A DNA stretch of 64,000 nt from Sulfitobacter mediterraneus (GTDB lineage Bacteria; Pseudomonadota; Alphaproteobacteria; Rhodobacterales; Rhodobacteraceae): the NCBI RefSeq assembly GCF_016801775.1, contig NZ_CP069004.1, positions 124,001 through 188,000 of the forward strand. Reading direction: 5' to 3'. Of this stretch, positions 16,455 to 25,782 are shown in pieces (position 1 is the stretch's first letter; each line of letters begins with the position of its first letter). Position numbers and translations under genes: made by a program. A model generated the notes under the pieces. It worked only from the letters and a program-made list of their open reading frames with translations. It was not told the origin of the DNA and did not search any database.

Positions 16455-17698
16455 GATGGGGCCTCGACGTCGCCCGCCATCATCCGGGCCGTAATGTCTT
16501 TGATACCCTGTTTGAGGAGTTCACGAACAACATCTGTCTGCTCAGCTTCGCTATCGCCAAAAGCCTGCCGGAGCTCCGGGGGAAGGTCGGCGATCAGCTC
16601 TTCAGCATTTTGCTCCGCGCGCATCAGGAAAGTGGCGTTGTCTGTCAGCGCGTCCATCAAGTTTGAGAGTTCTCGCCGTGGATCATCACCGGTCACAGGC
16701 GTGGTCGGCGGAGTAAGGTGATTGACGATTTTGTCGATCCAAACCGATCCCTGCGCGCGGGCGAGGTTTGATACTTGTTCTAACAGCAAATCGTGGTCTC
16801 GCCGCAGACGCCATGCAAGTGGCGACGAGCCAATGAGTTCAAGCCGCAAAACCGAATGGTCTGAGGGTGTCATAGCTGTCGATCGCAACTCCGCATCGAT
16901 CACCTCGAGAGCATCTCTCCAATCGTCAACAGCGTCGAGACAGATATCCCTGCGGGCGAATTCTACCGTTGATATAAAGCGTTCTTCTAGAGACACATGG
17001 CCGTCATTGACGCTCACCAGAGTAACGGATTTTGGACCAGATTCTCCAATGTCTCGGCCTTGCGGCATCCCCGGCATGACAATGTGTGGAACCTCAGAAT
17101 GAACTTGCCGGATATGGACATGACCGAGAGCCCAATAATCAAAACCATGCGATTGCAAGTCATTGATGCTGCAAGGTGCGTAGGTGTCGTGCCCGGCCGC
17201 ACCAGCTAAACTCGTGTGCAGCATTCCAATGTTATACAAGCCCGATACTGGTTCCTTGTATTTTGGAAGAAGGCTTTCAGGTGCCTGTGGTTTGGCAAAA
17301 CTGACGCCATGGATCGCTACGCCGTGGTCACTGAGCTCAACAATGCCACCGTGACCTGTGAAAACGTGAACGTTAGGCGGCAGCTCAAGCTCGCGGGTTA
17401 GTACACTTTCCGCATCGTGATTGCCTCTGATCATGAAAACTGAAACTCCAGCTTGGTGGAGGCGCTCCATTTCGCTCACTAGAAAGGCCGCGGTTTTCAT
17501 ACTCCTCATATCACCGTCATAGAGGTCGCCCGCGATCAGCAGAGCATCCACGCTTTCCTCTAAGCAGAGGTCCACGATGCGCTCCAGCGCACGTCTTGTC
17601 GCGTTGCCAACAAGATCAGCAAGGTCCTCGTCTTTCAGCGCCAGGCTACGAAGTGGCGCATCAAGGTGGAGATCGGCGGTATGAATAAAGCGAAACAT
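16451..17698 (-). CDS. YhaO/SbcD-like metallophosphoesterase nuclease
   Basis: A 415-residue Mre11/SbcD-family nuclease. All metallophosphoesterase motifs are present: HTADLHLD (6-13), GDLYDGD (about 57-63), GNHDAES (about 95), GMLHTS and GHVHIRQ, which bind two metal ions. The C-terminal 150 residues are helical and probably contact the coiled-coil base of the partner ATPase. This gene comes first in the pair and overlaps the ATPase gene by 4 bp. A 69-bp gap with a hairpin separates it from brxL, so the pair might have its own promoter while remaining in line with the BREX genes. Confidence 0.85.
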   Translation of the reverse strand: MFRFIHTADLHLDAPLRSLALKDEDLADLVGNATRRALERIVDLCLEESVDALLIAGDLYDGDMRSMKTAAFLVSEMERLHQAGVSVFMIRGNHDAESVLTRELELPPNVHVFTGHGGIVELSDHGVAIHGVSFAKPQAPESLLPKYKEPVSGLYNIGMLHTSLAGAAGHDTYAPCSINDLQSHGFDYWALGHVHIRQVHSEVPHIVMPGMPQGRDIGESGPKSVTLVSVNDGHVSLEERFISTVEFARRDICLDAVDDWRDALEVIDAELRSTAMTPSDHSVLRLELIGSSPLAWRLRRDHDLLLEQVSNLARAQGSVWIDKIVNHLTPPTTPVTGDDPRRELSNLMDALTDNATFLMRAEQNAEELIADLPPELRQAFGDSEAEQTDVVRELLKQGIKDITARMMAGDVEAPS

Positions 17699-17732
17699 TT
17701 GATTTTAGACACATCACGTCAGAGAAATTCAA

Positions 17733-17750
17733 CACAAGTATAATCTTGTG
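17733..17750. promoter_or_regulatory. 18-bp hairpin between brxL and the nuclease pair
   Basis: CACAAG and CTTGTG flank TATAAT in the only sizeable gap (69 bp) of the cluster between brxA and mcrC. It could be an operator with a built-in -10 box or a weak attenuator. No partner -35 element is convincing. Confidence 0.35.
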
Positions 17751-17767
17751 AATACTTCGTTTGGAAA

Positions 17768-19843
17768 CTACTTTTCCCTAACATACGTTACATAAAAATT
17801 TTTAAGCATGCGGTGCTGCTGCAGGCGGTCGCCTAGGCTGAACCCGTCACGCCGCATGGGCGCTTGGAAAATATCCAGACCGCGATCGAGAACGATTTTC
17901 CAGCCGGTGTCAGTGACGATATCTCTGGAATGAGCAGTTCCGGAGCCATCAAATGCCCAAGTGAAATCAACACCTGAACCGATGCATGCCTCGGTAATGC
18001 TCTCGAGCAATTCGCGTTGCTTTTGGACGTTTCCGTCATCAGGCCCGGTGACAAGATGGATGGCCACTTGATCTTCCAACGCCTTACGCTGGATGACCAT
18101 CTCGACGAATTCCATCATGTTCTTGATCTGATAAAAATAGCGAATGTAAGGGTCTGTCACTACGATCCGCGATGCACCGTCCAGATAGGGCCCAAACAGT
18201 TTATCGTAGCTGATGCCTTTTCGGTTTTCGGCGAATACGTGGTGACCCTCTTCGGCGCGCGGCTTGGCGGGCGCCGAGGTCTCCGATGTGTCGCGCGCCT
18301 CATGTTCGACTTCGATGACGTCATCATCGACAGCATCTGTGGATTGGTCCTGCTGCTTTGGGTCTAAGGCAGGTTTCAGATAGTAGAATTGGGGGAACTC
18401 TTGCTCTTCGACGGTTTGGACACGCCGCTTTTCCCCGTCAGAGCCAGTGTAGAAGAAGTCGACATCTGGATAGGTCGCATCGATCCGAAACAGTTGGTCC
18501 TTTACGCGCTTTCGACTTTCAAGTGCGAGCCGCAAGAGCTCTTCAACGTCATCGGCTGTTTCATCTCCGGCAGGGAAAATCACCTTCAGGAAGCCCGACA
18601 TGGTTTTGTAGACGGCGTCCCGATCACGGGTTGAAATCTTCTCGCTGACTGTGAAATGCAGGTCCGGCCGGTTGGAGAAGTCTTCTTGGCGCAAATGGCG
18701 AAGGATCTCGGCGAGGTAGTCGACAATGAACCCGTAGCCAGTGGTGAACATCTCGCCTCGGATCACGTCGATCTCCCAGCCAGGCAGATAAGCGTGGAGA
18801 CGGTCAATGAATGCAGAGTCATGGAACTGGGGCGGCAGGGCTTCGAACAAGTCGCTGTTCTTGAGCATGAACGGGACGTTATGGTCTGTGTTGCCTACAA
18901 ATGCGAAGCTCGCTTCTGCCCCCATGGGGTTAACCCCGCGCGAGAAGGTCTTGTTTGCCATGTAGTTTTTCATGATATCGACCAAGGCTTTGTTCGCGGT
19001 TTTCTCGCGTCCCGCAAATTCATCAAAGGCCACGACATCCCAGTAGCCGACCAGTCCGATCCGCCCATTCGAGTTGTTTACAAACAACTTCGGGATGGTC
19101 ACTTCGCCGCCTGAGATCAACTGCCCGTGTGGCGAAAACTCTGAGTATATGTGCGATTTACCAGTTCCCTTTGGGCCAAGTTCGATGATGTTGTAGTTTC
19201 GTTCCACGAAGGGGATCAGGCGCATCAACTGCAAAAGCTTGCTGCGACGTCCGAAGGCTTCAGGATTGAAGCCAATCGACTGCATCAGGAGATCAATCCA
19301 CTCATCTTTGGTAAATTGCGCGCGCGCCTCCTTGTACCCTTCGTAGTCGACCTTCGCGATCTGGATGGGTTTGATGGTCTCGAGCACCCACGGAGATGTT
19401 CTTGCGTCCTCTGAAAACTCATATTGGACATCAGCAATACACCATACGCCGGTCACAAGCAGCTTTGGATGCGCTTTGACCGTGCCGCTATCCACCGCAA
19501 CCTTTTTGATGCCCAAGTTGTCGAACGTGGCTTCGTAGCTGTCTGTTTTTTCGTTCAGCGAGACGCTGATCTGGTCGATGACCTTGTAGCGTCCCTTTTC
19601 CTTGATCGTGGATTGGATCAGTCCCGCTTCGCTTCTGTGAACGTAGTGCTTTCTGAGGATTTCTTTGACGGTTTCGATGCCGCTCTCGATCGATGCTTCA
19701 TCGTCAGTTGCACAGTACTGCCCAAGCAGGTATTCGAGGACATAGGTTGGAACGATTGCGTTGCCTTTGACCGCTTTCACAAGGTCCTTGCGGACCACGT
19801 AGCCCGCGAAATGTTCGTTAATCTTTTCGTCGAGTGCGCTCAT
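17768..19843 (-). CDS. brxL: BrxL, BREX AAA+ protein with an MIT_C-like C-terminus
   Basis: BrxL is the conserved AAA+ effector of type 1 BREX and is needed for phage exclusion. The N-terminal domain (1-200) matches the family, for example FAGYVVRKDL and VPTYVLEYLLGQYC. The AAA+ core has Walker A GPKGTGKS (223-230) and Walker B VVAFDEFAG (270-278). Family members usually end in a Lon-like protease domain with motifs such as PAELFTKFQ. That is absent here. Instead, after a charged linker (about 495-540), residues 543-691 resemble the MIT_C phospholipase-D-like fold (IVVTDPYIRYFYQIKN, HSRDIVTDTGWKIVLDRGLD). The total of 691 residues is normal. GGA lies upstream of the ATG. Confidence 0.87.
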   Translation of the reverse strand: MSALDEKINEHFAGYVVRKDLVKAVKGNAIVPTYVLEYLLGQYCATDDEASIESGIETVKEILRKHYVHRSEAGLIQSTIKEKGRYKVIDQISVSLNEKTDSYEATFDNLGIKKVAVDSGTVKAHPKLLVTGVWCIADVQYEFSEDARTSPWVLETIKPIQIAKVDYEGYKEARAQFTKDEWIDLLMQSIGFNPEAFGRRSKLLQLMRLIPFVERNYNIIELGPKGTGKSHIYSEFSPHGQLISGGEVTIPKLFVNNSNGRIGLVGYWDVVAFDEFAGREKTANKALVDIMKNYMANKTFSRGVNPMGAEASFAFVGNTDHNVPFMLKNSDLFEALPPQFHDSAFIDRLHAYLPGWEIDVIRGEMFTTGYGFIVDYLAEILRHLRQEDFSNRPDLHFTVSEKISTRDRDAVYKTMSGFLKVIFPAGDETADDVEELLRLALESRKRVKDQLFRIDATYPDVDFFYTGSDGEKRRVQTVEEQEFPQFYYLKPALDPKQQDQSTDAVDDDVIEVEHEARDTSETSAPAKPRAEEGHHVFAENRKGISYDKLFGPYLDGASRIVVTDPYIRYFYQIKNMMEFVEMVIQRKALEDQVAIHLVTGPDDGNVQKQRELLESITEACIGSGVDFTWAFDGSGTAHSRDIVTDTGWKIVLDRGLDIFQAPMRRDGFSLGDRLQQHRMLKNFYVTYVREK

Positions 19844-19852
19844 GATAGGTCC

Positions 19853-22348
19853 TTAAAAGTCGAAATCTGTCGATATGCCACGACGCAGTTGGAAACGGTG
19901 GCTTGTGTAATCTTCGAAGTGGCTCGTTTTGCCGATACGTTCGCGAAGCTTGAGGAAGACGTCCTGGTTGTTGAACCGATCAGCATCGCGAGAAAGCAGG
20001 AACTTTATGGGCAGCTCCCGTTCCCGCGCATTTTGCGAGGTGTAGTCAAAGGTCAGCGGGTGCTCATCTGAGATGAGCGTGCCGTCCGAAGCGTAAATCC
20101 CAGCAAGAACATTACGCTGTTGCTGCTTCTCTGAAACTGGCTGAGTTTGATAGAGAGTGACGGCCGTTTGGCCGGAAGAGATCAAGCTTTTTCCAGTGAC
20201 GATGATCTGCACTTCAACTTTTTCAACATCGGCTTCGCGTCGTTTGCCGACACGGAGTATGGGAACAATGACCTCTTGAAGCGTGGCCCCGCCATGTACG
20301 AACCGGCTTCCCGCTCCCTTGACGCGCATACGATTGATCGAATTGGGCAACAGAACGTCCAAGTTGCCTGATAGACCCAGATTTGAGGATGAAAACTTCT
20401 TCATTCCAGATGTCGCATCCAGGTCTCGCCCGATGATAAATCGACGATTTTTAACAAGAATTTCCGCACCAGCGGGAGCCGCTACCGAAAAGTCAGTCTC
20501 ATCCAATGCCCGGTGCTGATAGATGAAGCCATGATCCGCCGTCACAAGGATGTTGGAAAAGTTGGCCGTCGTAAGCTTGCGGACCAGTTTGGTCAGATCC
20601 TCGACAGCGACTTCTGCAGCCTCTGTCACGCGTTCCTCAGTGGCGAGCTTGTCGCCAACGATGTCGATCCTGTTGTGGTAGAGGTAGAGAATGTCATGAT
20701 CGCGGAAAATCTCTTTTCCGTCGTCCGACTTCAAGCTCATGAAATCATCGGCCTTCATGGCTTTGACACGGTCTCCGGCACGCCCCATGCCCAGAACCTT
20801 TTCGCGGTTAGCGGTTCCCTGAGTAGGCAAGCCAAACGAAGACACGTTGCCGTCCTCCGACAGCTCCAGATCCTTGTTCGGTAAAAGCGCAGCCATGCCG
20901 AGCTGCGTGTAGCTGGGCAAAGCAGAAATCATCGGCTTTAGATCGGCGTCGAACCGGTTCAGTTTACGGATTTCGCGCAGGGCTTCTTCTGCAACCTCAT
21001 AGCGCAACGCGTCAGAGATGATCACCACCACCTTCTGATCGCGGCGGCGGAATTCGGCGGCCTGGTCCATATAGAAATAGGTCTGATGCGCAAATCCCGG
21101 TATCTTCCAATCGCTCAGTCCAGCGATCTGATCTTGCCAGGCGTCATTGACGGCAGATAGGAAGTTGGTCGTGTAGCGGTTCTCTACGCTTTCGAACAAC
21201 GCGCTAAGCAGAGAGGACTGACCGCTCTTTTGCATATGATAGATGAATTTGCGGTAGAGTTGGTCGATCTTGTACCAGTGCGAAACATAGCGCTTCACCC
21301 CCTCAGCGGGGGAGGTCATAGTCAGGTTCGCCTCAGCCAGCGCCTGCTGGAATTCTGTGGCATAACCGATGGCTTGATAAATATCCTCATAGGTCGGATA
21401 CCAATGGCTTTGCCGCCGCTCTCGCACGGTCTTCAGCACCTCGGCCGATGAAACCGTTTGGCTTGCCATCTCACGCACCAGAGACCGAATGATCTGCCGG
21501 TCGATCTCTTCAAAATGGTCGATGGCGCACAAGGCCTTGATGTCTCGCTCTTGCACGTCTTCTGGGATCCGCAGGATTTCCTGGTACTTCCCGCTCAGCG
21601 TTTCAAACGCCTTCGCTCCCAGCCGGTTGTTCTTCCAGCGGCGGAAGACAAGTAACGCCTCTCCGTTCAGTTTGCCATCTTCGCCCAAGGCGCGGGCATA
21701 GCAGGACTGGAACAGGGTGATCGCGAAGTCCTCGAAATCTGGCGCATCGCTGACATAGCCATAGGCATTCTCAACCTGCTTCCAGAAGAACTCTATCAGA
21801 CCGGACCGTTCCATCAGGCGCATGGCGTCATCACGCTCGTCTGCAAGCTCGGCCAGCAGCTCCTCGATCACCGTGTCGAGGGCACCTTCAGCCCCGGCGC
21901 AGACGGCCAGCATGCGGCGCAGCACATCGGTCTTTGTGTCCGACGGCGTGATCATCTGCTTCAGCGCCTCGATGCGGCCCTTGGCGCGGTAGAACTCCAT
22001 GTGGTCGCGCACCACGTCCTCGAACTGCAGCGGCAGGCCGAGCTCAGCCAGCCAGATCGCCGCTTGATCGGCTTTGAAAACGCCGCAGGCGAAATAGAGG
22101 TCCAGCAGCCAATTGTTGGCCATCTCGGGCGCGGGGCCGTCGTGGAACACCAGAAACTTCTGTTTCGGCTCTTGCCTCAGCATGCGGTACTTCAGGCCGA
22201 ACTCGTTATTCGCGATCTCGACCTTTTCCACATCGGGCAGATCCACGGCGTCATATTCGCCCCGCATGTCGCGCGCGGCGTCGTACCAGAAGACGATCCG
22301 GTGATCGATGAACAGCCGCTCTAGGCCCGCCTTGATCCGGTCCGTCAT
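19853..22348 (-). CDS. pglZ: PglZ, BREX alkaline-phosphatase-superfamily protein
   Basis: PglZ is a core protein of every BREX system and is needed for both methylation and phage exclusion. This 831-residue protein has the alkaline phosphatase-like domain in its second half: VVVIISDALRYEVAEEAL (about 440-457, metal-binding Asp), DILYLYHNRIDI (about 552-563) and NILVTADHGFIYQHR (about 599-613). The N-terminal 400 residues are the usual helical region. Its ATG overlaps the pglX stop by 4 bp, and brxL follows after 9 bp. No disruption was seen. Confidence 0.92.
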   Translation of the reverse strand: MTDRIKAGLERLFIDHRIVFWYDAARDMRGEYDAVDLPDVEKVEIANNEFGLKYRMLRQEPKQKFLVFHDGPAPEMANNWLLDLYFACGVFKADQAAIWLAELGLPLQFEDVVRDHMEFYRAKGRIEALKQMITPSDTKTDVLRRMLAVCAGAEGALDTVIEELLAELADERDDAMRLMERSGLIEFFWKQVENAYGYVSDAPDFEDFAITLFQSCYARALGEDGKLNGEALLVFRRWKNNRLGAKAFETLSGKYQEILRIPEDVQERDIKALCAIDHFEEIDRQIIRSLVREMASQTVSSAEVLKTVRERRQSHWYPTYEDIYQAIGYATEFQQALAEANLTMTSPAEGVKRYVSHWYKIDQLYRKFIYHMQKSGQSSLLSALFESVENRYTTNFLSAVNDAWQDQIAGLSDWKIPGFAHQTYFYMDQAAEFRRRDQKVVVIISDALRYEVAEEALREIRKLNRFDADLKPMISALPSYTQLGMAALLPNKDLELSEDGNVSSFGLPTQGTANREKVLGMGRAGDRVKAMKADDFMSLKSDDGKEIFRDHDILYLYHNRIDIVGDKLATEERVTEAAEVAVEDLTKLVRKLTTANFSNILVTADHGFIYQHRALDETDFSVAAPAGAEILVKNRRFIIGRDLDATSGMKKFSSSNLGLSGNLDVLLPNSINRMRVKGAGSRFVHGGATLQEVIVPILRVGKRREADVEKVEVQIIVTGKSLISSGQTAVTLYQTQPVSEKQQQRNVLAGIYASDGTLISDEHPLTFDYTSQNARERELPIKFLLSRDADRFNNQDVFLKLRERIGKTSHFEDYTSHRFQLRRGISTDFDF

Positions 22349-25300
22349 GACAGCCCCGCGATCTTCTTCAGGGCCGTGCCGAACTTCGGATAGTTCGCCT
22401 TCACCCCGTCATCCAAGTCGATCTCGATCTTCTGCTGCGCCAGTGGGAAGATCACGTCGCGTTCCCATTCGTTCAACTCGTCGATCTGCTTGGCAACCGA
22501 TGCCACATCCTTCAGCGCCTTGGTCTTCTGCCCTTGCGTCGCCGTCGGATCATCGGCCAGCTTCTCCAGCCGGGCGCGTTCGCCCTCCAGCTTGGTGATG
22601 AACTCGCGCAGGTAGTCGTTCAGCAGCACCGACACCGTGTCACCCCGATAGCGGTGCATGTAGATCAGCGCGTTGAACGTCCCCTTGGGGGAGGAGACCA
22701 TCCAGTAGATCGGGCGCTTTTTGTAGCGCTTCACGTGGTCGGCGTAGAAATCCTTGGTGAAATACTTGCGGATGTCCTTGCCCAGAGAGTCCTCGATGAA
22801 CTTCAGGTTCTCGCGGAAGTGCGCCTCGCCGAAACTCACACGCAGGAACAGGCGGAAGCGTTCGGTGATGTCGTCGGGGAACCAGTTCTCGTCCAGCACG
22901 GGGATGACGTTGTCTTCATCCGGCATGAAGCTGGGTTCGGGGACGCGGGCGAGGTAATCCTCCAACCGTTCGCCTTGGTTGGCGAGGATCAGGCCCGGCG
23001 CGTCGAGGCTGTAGCGGCCGAACATGCAGCCCACGGCATAGCTTAGGAATTCGGCCATGGTGTCGGCGCACAGGCGGGTTTCGCGGTCGTTCTCGGAACC
23101 TTTCACGCCATAGCGATAGGCGGGGTTGCAGGTGAGGGTGATCTCCTCGATCGGCACTTCGGGGGGCAGCTCGTCTTGCAGACCATAGGCGTCGATGAAA
23201 ATGCGGTTGTTCTCTTCCTCAAGCGCCTTCATTTCGTCCGTCATGGACTGCCAGTGGGTGCGGAGTGTGGCGTAGCTGTCCGCCAGCGTCTCGCCGCGGT
23301 TATCGGGTGAGAGCAACGGGAGCGTGGTGAAATCCCAGGAGGTTTCGTAGGCGTCCCAGTCGGATTTGCTGAGTTCAGCAAGGCATTCAGTTGATGCAGA
23401 TATTTCGCGATACTGGGCGCTTGAAAAAGGTAGGCGGCGAACATCGTCAACCTGCAAATTCAATGTTGAATTCAGAATATTTAGAATGAAGTTAGCCACC
23501 CTTGAGTTAAGGAAGCTCAGTGTTGGTAGAAGCTGGCCTTCATCTTCAAAGAATATGCTCGAACCACCTTTGTCGAAGGTAGCGTACTCTGGCAAAACTC
23601 GAAAACTGCGTGAGCCAGAAGTTACGAGCGTCCATGTGATCCCCGGCCGAAACTGCAAATACTCTGGGATGATCCTTGCTGAGGAGTGCTTACGATAATG
23701 ACTACGAGCCTCCTGAGACCAATCAACAATCGTGTCCAAATTTCCATGCCAACGTCGGAATTCGCCGCCCTTTGCATAGTGTCTCCATTTGGAGCCGATC
23801 TTTGATTTATTAACCTCCCATATGCTCTTGGTGTAGCGATCGTTATTGGCGGTAATGTTTTGCCCTTCAGAAACCGAGTTTTCATAGATTTGCGGAAACT
23901 TGCCGTATGCAAATTCGAGCTTGTCGCTCACCCAATAGGCAATTGGAGAGCCGGGAATGTTAAGAAAGTTCTTCGTCGATGCCTGTGAAAGGCGTTCATT
24001 TTCTGTGGGAAAGCTATAGGGAACAAAGGCTGCATCCATTTCATAGTAACGAGTGCAAGAGTAGCTCCCAGAGAAATCTGGATCGCTTGCCGCCTTATAT
24101 ACAAACGCACTTGTTCCGAAGCTTATGCCCATCGCTGTACCGCCTTTGCCAAGGTAGGGCATGTGAACCAAAGATCTGATCGAGCCAAATGAAAGCAGTT
24201 TATTCCTCAGGTTTCCGTATGTCGAAAGAAACATCCAACTTTCCATGGTTACCAGCGCGGAATAACCCTTTGACTTTACCAAGAAGTTGGCACGCTCAAT
24301 AAAGCACGCGAACGTATCGAGTTTGCTATCCGCGTAGTGCATTTTGGCAAAGTCGGAAAGCTCAGCATTCATTCCGCGCCCGCCCATATACGGCGGGTTG
24401 GCCACCACCACATGATACTTCGGAGACAGCGCCTCGGCCATGCGCAGCACGGCGATGACGCGCTTCTGCACTTCCTTAAGCAGCAGGTCGCCGCCGAAAT
24501 CCCGCGCCTCGACCACCCGCAGGGTCTCCGCGGGATCGCGCAGCTTCGGCACGATCAGCGAGCCGAAGTTCTTGGCCTGCTCGAACTGTCCCAGCGTCTC
24601 GCGCAGCTCATCGGTGAACAGATCCTTGCCCACCACGGCGGCCACGTCCTGCATCTCGGCATCGGTAAAGGCCACGTTCTGCAACACGCAGATGTCGGGC
24701 TTGGCCTCCATCCGCAGGAACCGCCGCCGCCCCAACTTGCCCGCCGCCTTCATCGCCAGCGCAAAGGCCGCCAGTGCCCCCGCGCGGTCGTCGATCTCCA
24801 CCCCCGTCAGGTTATGCGTCAGGATCAGCGCGGGGATCTCGGTCGCGTCATAGCCCTCTTCCTCGTAGATGGCGTGGAGCAGGTCGAAGGCATAGGTCAG
24901 CATGTGCCCCGAGCCCGCCGCCGGATCGCAGATGCGGATCTCTTCGGGCTTGGTGATCTTCAGGAAGTCCGTCTCTGGCTCTTCGGGCGCGATGTAATAG
25001 TCCATCTTGGCCGCCAGCCCGCTCTGCGGATTGTTCAGCAACCAGAGCCGCCCCAGCGAGTTCTCCACCAGATAGCGGACGATCCAATGCGGGGTGAAGA
25101 GCTGCGTCGCGGCGGGGATGTTCTCGGCCGTGATCTTCTGGTTCTTCTTGAGGCCCGCGAAGACCTGATCCTTCTTTTCCGAGATGTAGAACTGGTAGAG
25201 CCAGCCGATGATCTCGACGTCCTGACAGGCGTCCTCGGTCATGACCTTGCGCAGTTCGGCAAGGATGGACGTCTGCGACAGCAGATCCTCGGGCATCAGC

Positions 25301-25782
25301 AGCTCGGTGTAGTCGTCGATCTGTTCGAACAGGAACGGCATGGGGCCGTGCCACTGGTTGCAGGTGTGGACGAGCAGGAGGCGGTAAGCCTCGGCCTGTG
25401 GATCATGCGACGGCGTGCGCCCGTCGAGGAGGGATTGGATGGTGGCAGGGGCATTGTCGGGGATGTTGCCCGCCATCGCCTCTGACAGCAGTTCCGGCCG
25501 CGTGGCCCCGTCAGCGGGGGAGACAGTGCGGACCTGCGTGTAGCCGTTGGCATCCATGAAGCGCAGGGCGGTGAAGCGGTTGAACCAGATGTAGGCGACC
25601 TGTTCGATGACTTGCTGGCGGCTGTCGCGCGCGATGGCGTTTTCGAGGTCTTTGACGGCTTTGGGGGCCTCACGCCGTGCAGCGCTGCCATCAGCCAGCA
25701 CGACGTCAAGCTTAGAGGCGACCTGATCGATCAGCAGGTTGCGGGCGGACTGGGCAAATTTTTTGAGCGCGTTGGTATCCAT
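22345..25782 (-). CDS. pglX: PglX, BREX adenine-specific DNA methyltransferase
   Basis: PglX adds N6-methyladenine to a short non-palindromic site on host DNA, marking self for the BREX system. This protein has 1145 residues, close to the usual 1150-1225. SAM-binding motif I is CDPAAGSGH (285-293), and catalytic motif IV NPPY lies at 462-465. The region after about 480 carries target recognition. Around bases 23,350-24,330 (the middle to later part of the protein) the DNA is clearly more AT-rich than on either side, as if the recognition segment had been exchanged. The start overlaps the brxC stop (TAATG). Confidence 0.93.
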   Translation of the reverse strand: MDTNALKKFAQSARNLLIDQVASKLDVVLADGSAARREAPKAVKDLENAIARDSRQQVIEQVAYIWFNRFTALRFMDANGYTQVRTVSPADGATRPELLSEAMAGNIPDNAPATIQSLLDGRTPSHDPQAEAYRLLLVHTCNQWHGPMPFLFEQIDDYTELLMPEDLLSQTSILAELRKVMTEDACQDVEIIGWLYQFYISEKKDQVFAGLKKNQKITAENIPAATQLFTPHWIVRYLVENSLGRLWLLNNPQSGLAAKMDYYIAPEEPETDFLKITKPEEIRICDPAAGSGHMLTYAFDLLHAIYEEEGYDATEIPALILTHNLTGVEIDDRAGALAAFALAMKAAGKLGRRRFLRMEAKPDICVLQNVAFTDAEMQDVAAVVGKDLFTDELRETLGQFEQAKNFGSLIVPKLRDPAETLRVVEARDFGGDLLLKEVQKRVIAVLRMAEALSPKYHVVVANPPYMGGRGMNAELSDFAKMHYADSKLDTFACFIERANFLVKSKGYSALVTMESWMFLSTYGNLRNKLLSFGSIRSLVHMPYLGKGGTAMGISFGTSAFVYKAASDPDFSGSYSCTRYYEMDAAFVPYSFPTENERLSQASTKNFLNIPGSPIAYWVSDKLEFAYGKFPQIYENSVSEGQNITANNDRYTKSIWEVNKSKIGSKWRHYAKGGEFRRWHGNLDTIVDWSQEARSHYRKHSSARIIPEYLQFRPGITWTLVTSGSRSFRVLPEYATFDKGGSSIFFEDEGQLLPTLSFLNSRVANFILNILNSTLNLQVDDVRRLPFSSAQYREISASTECLAELSKSDWDAYETSWDFTTLPLLSPDNRGETLADSYATLRTHWQSMTDEMKALEEENNRIFIDAYGLQDELPPEVPIEEITLTCNPAYRYGVKGSENDRETRLCADTMAEFLSYAVGCMFGRYSLDAPGLILANQGERLEDYLARVPEPSFMPDEDNVIPVLDENWFPDDITERFRLFLRVSFGEAHFRENLKFIEDSLGKDIRKYFTKDFYADHVKRYKKRPIYWMVSSPKGTFNALIYMHRYRGDTVSVLLNDYLREFITKLEGERARLEKLADDPTATQGQKTKALKDVASVAKQIDELNEWERDVIFPLAQQKIEIDLDDGVKANYPKFGTALKKIAGLS

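Noticed and set aside
24337..25485. Long open frame on the plus strand opposite pglX (382 codons)
   Set aside because: It mirrors GC-rich third positions of pglX, is rich in His, Arg and Gln as antisense frames usually are, and has no domain.
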